Assembly (NCBI RefSeq): GCF_036226925.1
Contig: NZ_CP109031.1
Coordinates: 6,758,001 to 6,822,000 of the forward strand
Direction: 5' to 3'
Source of the DNA: Streptomyces sp. NBC_00659
GTDB lineage: Bacteria > Actinomycetota > Actinomycetes > Streptomycetales > Streptomycetaceae
Length of the DNA stretch: 64,000 nt
The translations under genes were made by a program, and so were the position numbers. This document shows, piece after piece, positions 24,769 to 33,786 of the stretch. The stretch's first letter is position 1; every line of letters starts with the position of its first letter. The notes below the pieces were generated by a model, which saw only the letters and a program-made list of their open reading frames with translations, searched no databases and had not been told where the DNA came from.

Positions 24769-26604
24769 ATGGACCCCACCCGGCACGACCGACCCCTCGC
24801 CCGCCACCGCCGACGGCTGCTCGCCGCCTGTACGGCCACCGTCCTGGCCGTACCCGGCCTGGTGGCGGTCTCGTCGGCCGCCCAGGCGGCCGACGTCGAC
24901 CTGGCCAGGAACGGCGGCTTCGAGTCGGGCCTCGGCAACTGGACCTGCACGGCATCCGCTGTCGTCAACTCACCTGTGCACAGCGGCAGTTCGGCGATGA
25001 CGGCTACCCCGGCCGGCAGTGACTACGCGCAGTGCTCGCAGACCGTGACGGTGAAGCCCGACGCGCAGTACACCCTCTCCGGCTACGTCCGCGGCAGCTA
25101 CGTCTACCTCGGCGCGACCGGCACCGGTACCACCGACGTCAGCACCTGGACCCCGTCCGCCGCCGACTGGCAGCAGCTGAGCACCACCTTCCGCACCGGC
25201 GCCGCCACGACGCAGGTCACGATCTACACGCACGGCTGGTACGGCACCGGCGCCTACTGGGCCGACGACCTCTCGCTGACCGGCCCCGGGGTCGACGCGG
25301 GGCAGCCGCCGGCCGCGCCCACCGGTCTGAAGACCGGCACGGTCACGTCCTCCTCGGTCGGCCTGTCCTGGACGGCGGTGTCCGGCGCGACCGGCTACTC
25401 CGTCTACCGCGACGGGGTGAAGGTCCAGACCGTCACCGGAACCTCGGCCACCGTGAGCGGGCTGACGGCCTCCACCGCGTACTCCTTCCAGGTCGCGGCG
25501 ACGAACGCCGCGGGCGAGTCGGCGAAGTCGGCCACGGTCACCGCGACCACCTCCGCGGGCTCGGGCGGAGGCGGCGGAGGCTCCTCCGACCTGCCCGCGC
25601 ACGCGCTCGTCGGCTACCTGCACGCGAGCTTCGCCAACGGCGCCGGATACACGCGCATGGCCGACGTGCCCGACAGTTGGGACGTCATCGACCTGGCCTT
25701 CGGCGAACCCACCTCCACCACCTCGGGCGACATCCGCTTCAACCGCTGCCCGGTCACCGAGTGCCCCACGGTGGAGAGCGACGCCGACTTCAAGGCCGCG
25801 ATCAAGGCCAAGCAGGCGGCCGGCAAGAAGGTGCTGATCTCGATCGGCGGCCAGAACGGCCAGGTCCAGCTCACCAGTACGGCCGCCCGAGACACCTTCG
25901 TCTCCTCGGTCTCGAAGATCATCGACACCTATGGCCTGGACGGCCTGGACATCGACTTCGAGGGCCACTCGCTCTCCCTCGACGCGAGCGACACGAACTT
26001 CAAGAGCCCGACCACCCCGGTGATCGTCAACCTCATCTCGGCCCTGAAGACCCTGAAGGCCAAGTACGGTTCGAAGTTCGTCCTGAGCATGGCCCCGGAG
26101 ACGTTCTTCGTCCAGCTCGGTTACCAGTACTACGGCACCGGGAAGTGGGGCGGCCAGGACCCCCGCGCCGGAGCGTACCTCCCGGTGATCCACGCCCTGC
26201 GCGACGACCTGACCCTCCTGCACGTGCAGGACTACAACTCCGGGTCGATCATGGGCCTCGACAACCAGTACCACTCCATGGGCGGCGCCGACTTCCACAT
26301 CGCGATGACCGACATGCTGCTGACCGGCTTCCCGGTGGCGGGCGACGCGAACAACGTCTTCCCGCCCCTGCGCCCCGACCAGATAGCGATCGGCATGCCC
26401 GCCACCACCAACGCGGGCAACGGCTATGTCGCCCCGGCCGAGGTCACCAAGACCCTGGACTGCCTGACGAAGAAGACCAACTGCGGCTCGTACGCGACCC
26501 ATGGCACCTGGCCGGGCCTGCGCGGCCTGATGACCTGGTCGGTCAACTGGGACCGGTTCGGAGGCTGGGAGTTCTCGCGGAACTTCGACGCGTACTTCGG
26601 CTGA
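24769..26604 (+). CDS. Secreted GH18 chitinase with carbohydrate-binding and FnIII domains
   Basis: A 611-residue endo- or exo-chitinase. The signal peptide is about residues 1-41 (AAQA-A). A jelly-roll carbohydrate-binding module (about 42-175) begins NGGFESGLGNWTC. A fibronectin III domain (about 183-265) and a poly-Gly linker lead to the GH18 barrel (about 280-611). The catalytic motif DGLDIDFE is at 391-398, with Glu398 as the acid. The ATG has GGAGG upstream and the promoter carries a dre site. The 3' end overlaps the convergent PAP2 gene by 62 bp. Confidence 0.95.
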   Translation: MDPTRHDRPLARHRRRLLAACTATVLAVPGLVAVSSAAQAADVDLARNGGFESGLGNWTCTASAVVNSPVHSGSSAMTATPAGSDYAQCSQTVTVKPDAQYTLSGYVRGSYVYLGATGTGTTDVSTWTPSAADWQQLSTTFRTGAATTQVTIYTHGWYGTGAYWADDLSLTGPGVDAGQPPAAPTGLKTGTVTSSSVGLSWTAVSGATGYSVYRDGVKVQTVTGTSATVSGLTASTAYSFQVAATNAAGESAKSATVTATTSAGSGGGGGGSSDLPAHALVGYLHASFANGAGYTRMADVPDSWDVIDLAFGEPTSTTSGDIRFNRCPVTECPTVESDADFKAAIKAKQAAGKKVLISIGGQNGQVQLTSTAARDTFVSSVSKIIDTYGLDGLDIDFEGHSLSLDASDTNFKSPTTPVIVNLISALKTLKAKYGSKFVLSMAPETFFVQLGYQYYGTGKWGGQDPRAGAYLPVIHALRDDLTLLHVQDYNSGSIMGLDNQYHSMGGADFHIAMTDMLLTGFPVAGDANNVFPPLRPDQIAIGMPATTNAGNGYVAPAEVTKTLDCLTKKTNCGSYATHGTWPGLRGLMTWSVNWDRFGGWEFSRNFDAYFG

Positions 26605-27193
26605 CGAGGAGCCACAGGCAGGACAGCAGGACGGCGCAGAGGCACCAACTGGCCACCACGTCCAGTGGCCAGTGGTAGCCGCGCCGGACCAGGCCGAACG
26701 CCACGCCCGCGTTCAGGGCCGCACACACGCACAGCAGTGCGCCGCGGGCGCCCGCGGTGCGGAGCAGCGGGAGGAGGAGCAGGGTCGCCGCGCCGTACGC
26801 GACGGCGGCGGTGGCGGTGTGGCCCGAGGGATAGAAGCCGGTGCCGGGTCCCATGACCGGGGGGCCCGGCCGGGAGACGAGTTCCTTCAGGGGCACGATC
26901 ACCGCGGGGACCAGCGCCATCAGGACCGCGGCGGCGGCGGGGGGCAGCCACCATCGGTCCAGACCGGTGGCGTGGTTCCGCAGGGCGACGAGAAGCAGCG
27001 CGAGTGCCAGGACCGGAACCGCCACCTGGACGCTGCCCAGGTCGGCGAGCAGCTCGGAGAACCGGCTCGGGTGGACGAGTCTGCCGCTCAGCCGCTCGTC
27101 CAGGCTCACGAGCGGGCCGCCCGCCACGACCTGCCAGGTGATGAGCGCGAAGCACAGGGCGGGCAGGCCGAACAGGAGGGGCGTGCGGGACAT
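26543..27193 (-). CDS. PAP2-family membrane phosphatase
   Basis: A 216-residue integral membrane phosphatase with about five helices. All three PAP2 signature blocks are present: KELVSRPGP, PSGHT and the third block RRGYHWPLDV with its catalytic His. It probably dephosphorylates a lipid phosphate such as undecaprenyl pyrophosphate or phosphatidic acid at the outer face. The ATG at 27193 lacks a strong ribosome binding site. The last 62 bp lie inside the chitinase coding sequence on the opposite strand. Confidence 0.92.
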   Translation of the reverse strand: MSRTPLLFGLPALCFALITWQVVAGGPLVSLDERLSGRLVHPSRFSELLADLGSVQVAVPVLALALLLVALRNHATGLDRWWLPPAAAAVLMALVPAVIVPLKELVSRPGPPVMGPGTGFYPSGHTATAAVAYGAATLLLLPLLRTAGARGALLCVCAALNAGVAFGLVRRGYHWPLDVVASWCLCAVLLSCLWLLVSRSTRRSSARTPSLRTGPS

Positions 27194-27565
27194 GGGGGAC
27201 AGCCTGCCATTGTCCGGCGCCGTCGCGGCACGGGCCCCGCGGAGGAAGGGAGTCGGCCGCCCCGGAACAGGGGGGGTGGTTCCGAGGCGGCCGTCCGGAC
27301 CGGAATGCCGCGCGCCCCGGGGGGTTTGGGGCGGGCGGCCGTCCGATCGGTGAGGAGAACCGGAGCCGCAAGCTCCGGGTGTGTGCGCGAGGGCACGACC
27401 AGGGCGAAGCCGGGGAAGCCTCGGCCCGGTACCGCCTGCAGTCCCCTGCGGGCGGGTGTATCCCTGATCCGCTTAGAACCTACGGCAGGGGGTGCGGCTC
27501 CGACAGGCGGATTCGCGTCCCGCCATGTACCTCGCACACCTTCTTCACACGCCCCCACGGGAACG
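27194..27565. other. Intergenic region, no gene recognised
   Basis: About 370 bp between the PAP2 start and the gabT terminator. It must contain the leftward PAP2 promoter, but I see no clear -35/-10. A partial dyad (CCGCCTGCAG/CTGCGGGCGG near 27432-27455) is the only structure. Open frames here lack ribosome binding sites. Confidence 0.45.
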
Positions 27566-27625
27566 CCGCAGCACCGAAACCCCGGCGGAATCCGCGTGGG
27601 CGGGTCCGGGGTTCCGGTGCTGCGG
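27566..27625 (-). terminator. Strong hairpin terminator after gabT
   Basis: Twenty-base arms (27566-27585 and 27606-27625) with a single mismatch and a 20-base loop; the arms contain GCAGCACCG and CGGTGCTGC. It lies 15 bp after the gabT stop in gabT direction. There is no T tract, as is common for terminators in high-GC actinobacteria. Confidence 0.75.
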
Positions 27626-27639
27626 TGACGTCCGCGTCG

Positions 27640-28974
27640 TCAGATGCGGGAGAAGGCCTGCTCGATGATGTCGAGGCCCTCGTTCAGGAGGTCCTCGCCG
27701 ATGACCAGCGGGGGCAGGAAGCGGAGGACGTTGCCGTAGGTGCCACAGGTCAGGACCAGCAGGCCCTCCTGGTGGCAGGCCTTGGCGAGCGCGCCGGCCG
27801 CCTCCGGGTTCGGCTCCTTGGTGGCCGGGTCCTTGACCAGCTCGATCGCGATCATGGCGCCGCGGCCGCGGACCTCGCCGATGATGTCGAACTTCTCGGC
27901 CATGGCGCCGAGGCGGGTCTTCATGACCGACTCGATGTGCTTCGCCTTGGCGTTGAGGTCGAGCTCCTTCATCGTCTCGATCGCGCCGAGCGCACCGGCG
28001 CAGGCCACCGGGTTGCCGCCGTAGGTGCCGCCCAGGCCACCCGAGTGCGCCGCGTCCATGATCTCGGCGCGGCCCGTCACGGCGGCGAGCGGCAGACCGC
28101 CCGCGATGCCCTTGGCGGTGGTGATCAGGTCCGGGACGATGCCCTCGTCCTCGCACGCGAACCACTGGCCGGTGCGGCAGAAGCCGGACTGGATCTCGTC
28201 CGCGACGAAGACGATGCCGTTGTCCTTGGCGAACTGGCTGATGGCCGGCAGGAAGCCCTTCGCGGGCTCGATGAAGCCGCCCTCGCCGAGCAGCGGCTCG
28301 ATGATGATCGCGGCGACGTTGTCGGCGCCGATCTGCTTGTTGATCATGTCGATGGCCTGGGCGGACGCCTCGGCGCCGGCGTTCTCCGGGCCCGTCAGCC
28401 AGCGGTAGCCGTAGGCGACCGGCACGCGGTAGACCTCGGGCGCGAACGGGCCGAAGCCGTTCTTGTACGGCATGTTCTTGGCGGTCAGCGCCATCGTGAG
28501 GTTCGTCCGGCCGTGGTAGCCGTGGTCGAAGACGACGACGGCCTGGCGCTTGGTGTACGCGCGGGCGATCTTGACGGCGTTCTCGACGGCCTCGGCGCCC
28601 GAGTTGAACAGGGCGGACTTCTTGGCGTGGTCGCCCGGGGTCAGCTCGGCGAGCGCCTCGGCGACGGCGACGTACCCCTCGTACGGCGTGACCATGAAGC
28701 AGGTGTGGGTGAAGTCCTGGAGCTGGGCGGAGGCCCGGCGCACGACGGCCTCGGCGCTCGCGCCGACCGACGTCACGGCGATGCCGGAGCCGAAGTCGAT
28801 GAGCCGGTTGCCGTCGACGTCCTCGATGATCCCGCCGCCGGCGCGCGTGGTGAAGACGGGGAGCACCGACCCGACACCGGCCGCGACCACGGCGGTGCGC
28901 CGGGCCTGCAGCTCCTGCGACTTCGGGCCGGGGATGGCGGTGACGACGCGGCGCTCCTGCGGAAGTGCGGTCAT
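27640..28974 (-). CDS. gabT: 4-aminobutyrate--2-oxoglutarate transaminase
   Basis: A 444-residue class III PLP aminotransferase that converts GABA to succinic semialdehyde with 2-oxoglutarate as acceptor. Landmarks: GIAVTSVG near the N-terminus, NSGAEAVENAVKIAR, FDHGYHGRTN, the PLP-contacting Asp in VADEIQSGFCRTG, and the Schiff-base Lys in ITTAKGIAGGLPL. The ATG has GGGAG upstream. It is divergent from the TraG-like ATPase gene. Together with the downstream aldehyde dehydrogenase at 33.8 kb it gives the GABA-to-succinate shunt. Confidence 0.94.
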   Translation of the reverse strand: MTALPQERRVVTAIPGPKSQELQARRTAVVAAGVGSVLPVFTTRAGGGIIEDVDGNRLIDFGSGIAVTSVGASAEAVVRRASAQLQDFTHTCFMVTPYEGYVAVAEALAELTPGDHAKKSALFNSGAEAVENAVKIARAYTKRQAVVVFDHGYHGRTNLTMALTAKNMPYKNGFGPFAPEVYRVPVAYGYRWLTGPENAGAEASAQAIDMINKQIGADNVAAIIIEPLLGEGGFIEPAKGFLPAISQFAKDNGIVFVADEIQSGFCRTGQWFACEDEGIVPDLITTAKGIAGGLPLAAVTGRAEIMDAAHSGGLGGTYGGNPVACAGALGAIETMKELDLNAKAKHIESVMKTRLGAMAEKFDIIGEVRGRGAMIAIELVKDPATKEPNPEAAGALAKACHQEGLLVLTCGTYGNVLRFLPPLVIGEDLLNEGLDIIEQAFSRI

Positions 28975-29276
28975 GAGGGGCTCCCTGATGATCTTGCGAA
29001 CCGGACGGTCCCCGGCGAACGCGGGGCTGGTCCGGGCGGGGGGTTTTCGGACGCTTGCCTTCTTTCTTCGCAGGCTAGAGCCGAGGAGGGGGGCTCGGCA
29101 TGCGCCATGTGGGCGTTGTCGGAGGAATCCGTTGTCCGCGGTGGACATAGAGGGGCGGACGCCCGGTGGCCCCGTCCCGCCGCGGGCCCGGCCGTGTAAA
29201 CGGTGAACTCGCCCCGCAGGACCACTAGATTGGCCTCGGAGCGACAGGCGGACTGGCTGGTCAGGGGGCGCACACG
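28975..29276. other. Divergent promoter region between gabT and the ATPase gene
   Basis: About 300 bp without a gene. In the rightward direction TGAACT (29204-29209), a 16-base spacer and TAGATT (29226-29231) form a plausible promoter ending 45 bp before the ATPase start. The leftward gabT promoter is not obvious. Confidence 0.4.
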
Positions 29277-31694
29277 ATGGACTTCGACGGTACGCGCGAC
29301 GCACGTGGCACGCATGCCGATCCCGTGCCTCGTCCGGCCGCACCCCCCGGGGCCGTCCCCGGCGGAGCCCCGCCCAGGCCCTCGGGCCCGCCGCCCGTCC
29401 CCGCCGGCCCGCCCGGACCCCGCCGGGCCGTACGCGACTGGCTCAACGAACCCCGCCCCGAGGCCGCACTGGGGATCTGGCGGTACGGATATGTCGCCCC
29501 CCGGGCGACGAAGGAGCGCAGGCGTCTGCCCTCCGTGACGATCGTCGGTCTCCTGATCCCCTTGGTGCTCGGGCTGATCGTCTGGTCGCTGTGGCGCCGG
29601 GGGGCCGTCCCCTACCAACTGGTCGTGCTGAAGCTGTTCACGCCGCAGGACTGGTGGTGGGGCGGGACGACGGCCCCGAAGACCTGGCAGGGCGTGGACG
29701 CCCGCGTCGTCTACGACGGCCTCTTCTTCGCGGCGCTGGTCTACACGATGGGGCGCCTCGGGAGCTGGCGCGAGATCGCACATCACTTCGTCGTACGGCG
29801 CGCGCAGCCAGGCCGGGCCGCCATCGCGGCCCTGGCAGCCCTGCTGACTCTGACGTTCGTCTGGCCGAGTGCCTTTCCGGGCGTGAGCTGGGACCCCCTG
29901 CCGATCGTCGATCCGGTGCTGTCCCTGGTGGCGCTGATCGCCGGCGGACGTGACGTGTTTGCGTCACTTGTGGTCAGCTACGGCGTCGAAGCGCTGATCA
30001 CCGTGCTGGTCCTGCTGCCTTTCGCCAAACTGGGCGGCTGGTGGCCGCTCGCCAAGGCGCGCCTCGGTTCCCGCCCGGCCGCGGCGGCCACCGCGGCGGC
30101 CTCCCCGGCCGCACCGGAAGAGCCGTCCGGGCCTCCGGCCGAATGGCCCGAACTGAGGGCGACCGGTCAGCACAAGGCGGCGGAACTGCTGTCCTCCGAG
30201 GTGCTGACCGAACGCATGAACGACGTCGACTGCGTGAGGATTCTGCGCGCCTGGACCTCGGCCAAGCGCGACGGGGGGCTCGTCGGCTTCAGCGACACCG
30301 TGCTGCGGCGGGGCGCCGAGGCCTGGACCCATCCGTCCGGGGCCCGCGACCTGCCCGTCCGCGCCGCCTCGCACGACCTGCTCGCGGCCCAGGTGCGGCT
30401 CGGCCGGTGGGTCGCCCGCGAGCGCACCCCGCTCGCCTACTCCGGCGCGGGTGCCGCCCTCGGCCCGGCGACGCTCGGCACCTCGCTCCTCGCCGTCGGA
30501 CCCGCGGGTTCCGGCAAGACGCGCCACCTCGTGCGGCCCGTCGCCGAATCCCTCGGGCTCCAGGCCCTCACCGCGCGCTGCGCCGTCGTCGTCGTGGCCG
30601 CCGCCGGGGCGCCGGTCGGCCCCGACGCGTCGTACGACGTCGTCGTGAAGCTCGGTGACCCCGAGTCCGTCCACGACCTGGATCTGTACGCCGACTGCGA
30701 GGACCCGGACGAGGCCGCCGCGTTTCTCGCGGAAGGCCTGGTCGGGAGCGGCGACGGTGTCGACGTCCGGCGCGCCGCCACGGCCCTGGCCCAGCTGCTC
30801 GGTCCCTACCGGGCCGTGCACGGCACGTTCCCCACGATTCCCGTGCTGCGCGAACTGCTCGAAGGAGTGCCCGCGCTGCTGGAACCCCTGCGGCAGGACC
30901 TGTCGGCCGGGGGCCACCCCGTGATGCTCCGCGAACTGGAGGCACGGCTGCGGCAGAGCGGCGGCCCGAACGACCCCGGCCCCGTTCTGGCCGACCGCCT
31001 GGCGCTGCTGGACCGGCCCGTCTTCGCGGACTTCTTCGGCTCGGGCACCAGCGCCCGGCCGTTCTCGCTCCGGGCGGTGGCCCATCACCCGCTGCGTGTC
31101 CGCGTCGACCTGCCGGAACGCGGGTACGAAGAGGCCTCCCAGCTCATCACCCGGCTCCTGCTCGCCCAGTTCGCCGCCGTCGTCCGCGGCGGCGACCGGC
31201 GCGGGCACTTCGCCTGCCTGGTCCTCGACGACGCGACCGGCGCCCTGACCGCCGAGACGGTACGCCGTATCCAGGGCCTGCGGGCGCACAACGCCGGAGT
31301 GGTCCTCGCCCTGCGGACCATCGGGGACATCCCCGAGGTCCTGCACGGGCCGCTGTACGGCGCGGTCGGCTGCCGCATGGCCTTCTCCGGCGTCACGACC
31401 TGGGACGGCGGCCGCTTCGCCGAATCCTGGGGCACCGAGTGGGTGGAGACGCAGGACGTGGCCAAGCACACCGTCTTCGCTGACCAGCCCATGACCCGGG
31501 CCATCCACGCCCTGCGCAAGCTGGTGACCGGCAAGGCGGTGACCACGGACGCCGTGACCGTGCGTCAGGTCGAGCGGGAACGCTGGTCCGCCTCCGAACT
31601 GGCGCACGCCGTCCCGCCCGGCCACGCCGTCCTGTCGCTGACCAGCGTCGAGGGGGAACACGCCCCGCCGCTGCTGGTGGACCTGCGCGGCTGA
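29277..31694 (+). CDS. Membrane-anchored TraG/VirD4-like ATP/GTP-binding protein
   Basis: An 805-residue protein. The first 65 residues are a Pro/Gly/Ala-rich cytoplasmic tail; about five membrane helices follow (about 85-260). Then comes a large P-loop domain with Walker A VGPAGSGKT (about 407-415) and a Walker-B-like ACLVLDDATG. The late segment GVVLALRTIGDIPEVLHGPLYGAV resembles the coupling-protein/HerA group of pumps. It may move protein or DNA, or be a conserved streptomycete envelope ATPase. No conjugation genes are nearby. It sits between gabT and the PucR regulator. Confidence 0.8.
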   Translation: MDFDGTRDARGTHADPVPRPAAPPGAVPGGAPPRPSGPPPVPAGPPGPRRAVRDWLNEPRPEAALGIWRYGYVAPRATKERRRLPSVTIVGLLIPLVLGLIVWSLWRRGAVPYQLVVLKLFTPQDWWWGGTTAPKTWQGVDARVVYDGLFFAALVYTMGRLGSWREIAHHFVVRRAQPGRAAIAALAALLTLTFVWPSAFPGVSWDPLPIVDPVLSLVALIAGGRDVFASLVVSYGVEALITVLVLLPFAKLGGWWPLAKARLGSRPAAAATAAASPAAPEEPSGPPAEWPELRATGQHKAAELLSSEVLTERMNDVDCVRILRAWTSAKRDGGLVGFSDTVLRRGAEAWTHPSGARDLPVRAASHDLLAAQVRLGRWVARERTPLAYSGAGAALGPATLGTSLLAVGPAGSGKTRHLVRPVAESLGLQALTARCAVVVVAAAGAPVGPDASYDVVVKLGDPESVHDLDLYADCEDPDEAAAFLAEGLVGSGDGVDVRRAATALAQLLGPYRAVHGTFPTIPVLRELLEGVPALLEPLRQDLSAGGHPVMLRELEARLRQSGGPNDPGPVLADRLALLDRPVFADFFGSGTSARPFSLRAVAHHPLRVRVDLPERGYEEASQLITRLLLAQFAAVVRGGDRRGHFACLVLDDATGALTAETVRRIQGLRAHNAGVVLALRTIGDIPEVLHGPLYGAVGCRMAFSGVTTWDGGRFAESWGTEWVETQDVAKHTVFADQPMTRAIHALRKLVTGKAVTTDAVTVRQVERERWSASELAHAVPPGHAVLSLTSVEGEHAPPLLVDLRG

Positions 31695-31865
31695 CGGGCC
31701 CCAGGGGCGTGACGTATCGAGGCGGACGTATGGATATACGGACCCGCTGACCAGGGTGTCCGGGGATGAACGCACGCGGCGACCGTACGGTGAGGCAGAA
31801 TCGACACAGGCCGTTCATACGCCGCGGCCAAAAGATCACAGCGATCACACCGACCTGAAGGCCCC

Positions 31866-33533
31866 ATGCCCCCCACGCTCGCCTCGCTCGTCCACCACTC
31901 CGCGCTCAAGCTCACGGTGCGTGCGGGCGAGGACCGCCTGGACGTGCCCGTCCGCTGGGCCCATGTCAGCGAGCTCGCCGACCCCGTGCCGTACATGGAG
32001 GGCGGGGAACTGCTGCTGATCACCGCGCTCAAGCTGGACGCGGACGATCCCGAGGTCATGCGGCGGTACGTGAAACGGCTGACCGACGCCGGAGTCGTAG
32101 GGATCGGCTTCGCCGTCGGGGTCAACTACGACGAGATCCCGAAGGCGCTCGTCGACGCGGCCGCGGAAGAGGGACTGCCGCTCCTCGAAGTGCCCCGGCG
32201 CACCCCGTTCCTCGCCATCAGCAAGGCCGTGTCCGCCGCCATCGCCGCGGATCAGTACCGGGCCGTCACCGCGGGATTCGCCGCTCAGCGCGAGCTCACC
32301 AAGCAGGCCCTGAACGACGGGCCGGAGGGACTGCTCACCGCGCTCGCCGGACAGGTCGACGGATGGGCGGCGCTCTACGACGCGTCCGGTTCCGTCGTCG
32401 CCGCCGCCCCCGACTGGGCGGGACGCCGCGCCGCGCGCCTCACCCCGGACGTGGAGCGGCTGCGCGAGCGGCCCGCCCCCGCGAGCTCCGTGGTGGGCGG
32501 GGAGGACCGCGTCGAACTGCACTCCCTCGGCACGGGACGCAGACCGCGCGCCGCGCTCGCCGTCGGGACCGCCGGCGCGCTCGGCACCGCCGAGCGCTAC
32601 GCCGTGCACTCGGCCATCGCCCTGCTGACCCTCACCACCGAACGCTCGCGGTCCCTGCACGCCGCCGAGCAGCGGATCGGCGCGGCCGTGCTCGGGATGC
32701 TGCTCGCCGGGGAATCCGACCACGCGCGCGCCGTCGCCGGAGACCTGTACGGCGAACTGCTCGACGCCCCCTTCCGGCTGATCATCGCCGAGTCGGTGTC
32801 CGCGTCGGCCGGCCGTGCGCACGCCGACGCACACGCCCGGCCGGGTGCCGCCGCGCCCTCGAAGACCGCCGTCGCCGTGCCCGACGCCAAGGGTGATCCG
32901 CTGGGCAGCCTCGCGGAGGTCCTCGAATCCGCCGCCGCGCGTTCGGGGGAGTCGGTGCTCGTCGTGCCCGACGGGGAGCGGCTGGTCGTTCTCGCCGTGG
33001 ACGGAGGCGCCGCGGTGGCGGCCTGCGGGGACTACGCCGCGGGGCTGGAGTCCGCGCGGGCCGTCCCCCGCGAGCAGCCCGCCAAGGCGGCCGGGGACGA
33101 GGGCGAACTCGTCGTCGGGCTCTCGGCCCCCGCAGGACCGATCGCCGCCCGTGCCGCCTACAAGCAGGCCGAACAGGCCCTGTCCGTCGCCCGGCGGCGG
33201 GGCCGGTTCCTCGTCGAGCACGAGGAACTGGCGGCCGGGTCCGTACTGCCGCTGCTCGCGGACGACGCCGTGCGGGCGTTCGCCGACGGGCTCCTGCGGG
33301 CGCTCCACGAGCACGACGCCACCGGCCGCGGGGACCTCGTCGCCTCGCTGCGGGCGTGGCTGTCACGTCACGGGCAGTGGGACGCGGCGGCCGCCGACCT
33401 GGGAGTCCACCGGCACACGCTGCGCTACCGGATGCGCAGGGTCGAGGAGATCCTCGGCCGCTCCCTGGACGACCCCGACGTCCGGATGGAACTCTGGCTG
33501 GCCCTGAAGACCACGGCCGCGACCGGGGAGTGA
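31866..33533 (+). CDS. PucR-family transcriptional regulator
   Basis: A 555-residue regulator with three parts: an N-terminal PucR ligand-sensing domain (about 1-125, with VPVRWAHVSELADPVPYMEGGE), a middle GGDEF-like domain, and a C-terminal HTH_30 (about 495-545, DLGVHRHTLRYRMRRVEEILG). GAAGG precedes the ATG. PucR proteins are typically inducer-dependent regulators of nitrogen-compound breakdown. Lying between gabT and a second aldehyde dehydrogenase, it probably controls GABA or polyamine genes here. Confidence 0.92.
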   Translation: MPPTLASLVHHSALKLTVRAGEDRLDVPVRWAHVSELADPVPYMEGGELLLITALKLDADDPEVMRRYVKRLTDAGVVGIGFAVGVNYDEIPKALVDAAAEEGLPLLEVPRRTPFLAISKAVSAAIAADQYRAVTAGFAAQRELTKQALNDGPEGLLTALAGQVDGWAALYDASGSVVAAAPDWAGRRAARLTPDVERLRERPAPASSVVGGEDRVELHSLGTGRRPRAALAVGTAGALGTAERYAVHSAIALLTLTTERSRSLHAAEQRIGAAVLGMLLAGESDHARAVAGDLYGELLDAPFRLIIAESVSASAGRAHADAHARPGAAAPSKTAVAVPDAKGDPLGSLAEVLESAAARSGESVLVVPDGERLVVLAVDGGAAVAACGDYAAGLESARAVPREQPAKAAGDEGELVVGLSAPAGPIAARAAYKQAEQALSVARRRGRFLVEHEELAAGSVLPLLADDAVRAFADGLLRALHEHDATGRGDLVASLRAWLSRHGQWDAAAADLGVHRHTLRYRMRRVEEILGRSLDDPDVRMELWLALKTTAATGE

Positions 33534-33786
33534 CCGGGTCCCGCCGCTGACGGCCGCGCGCCCGGCGGCTCGCCCGGCGGACATCCGGCGATCCCGCTCG
33601 GCGGATCCCGGCGATCAGCGGGCCCGACCAGTGGGCGATCAGTCCAAACCGGAGCACCTCGCCACCCGACTGTTACGCGCCGGACAAACGACCCGTGGTG
33701 GTCCCGGCCCTACCGTGGACGCGAGAGCAGCACCAGCAGGAACACCCCCCATCGTCACCCCCATACGGAAGGGCCGGGACTCGGAC

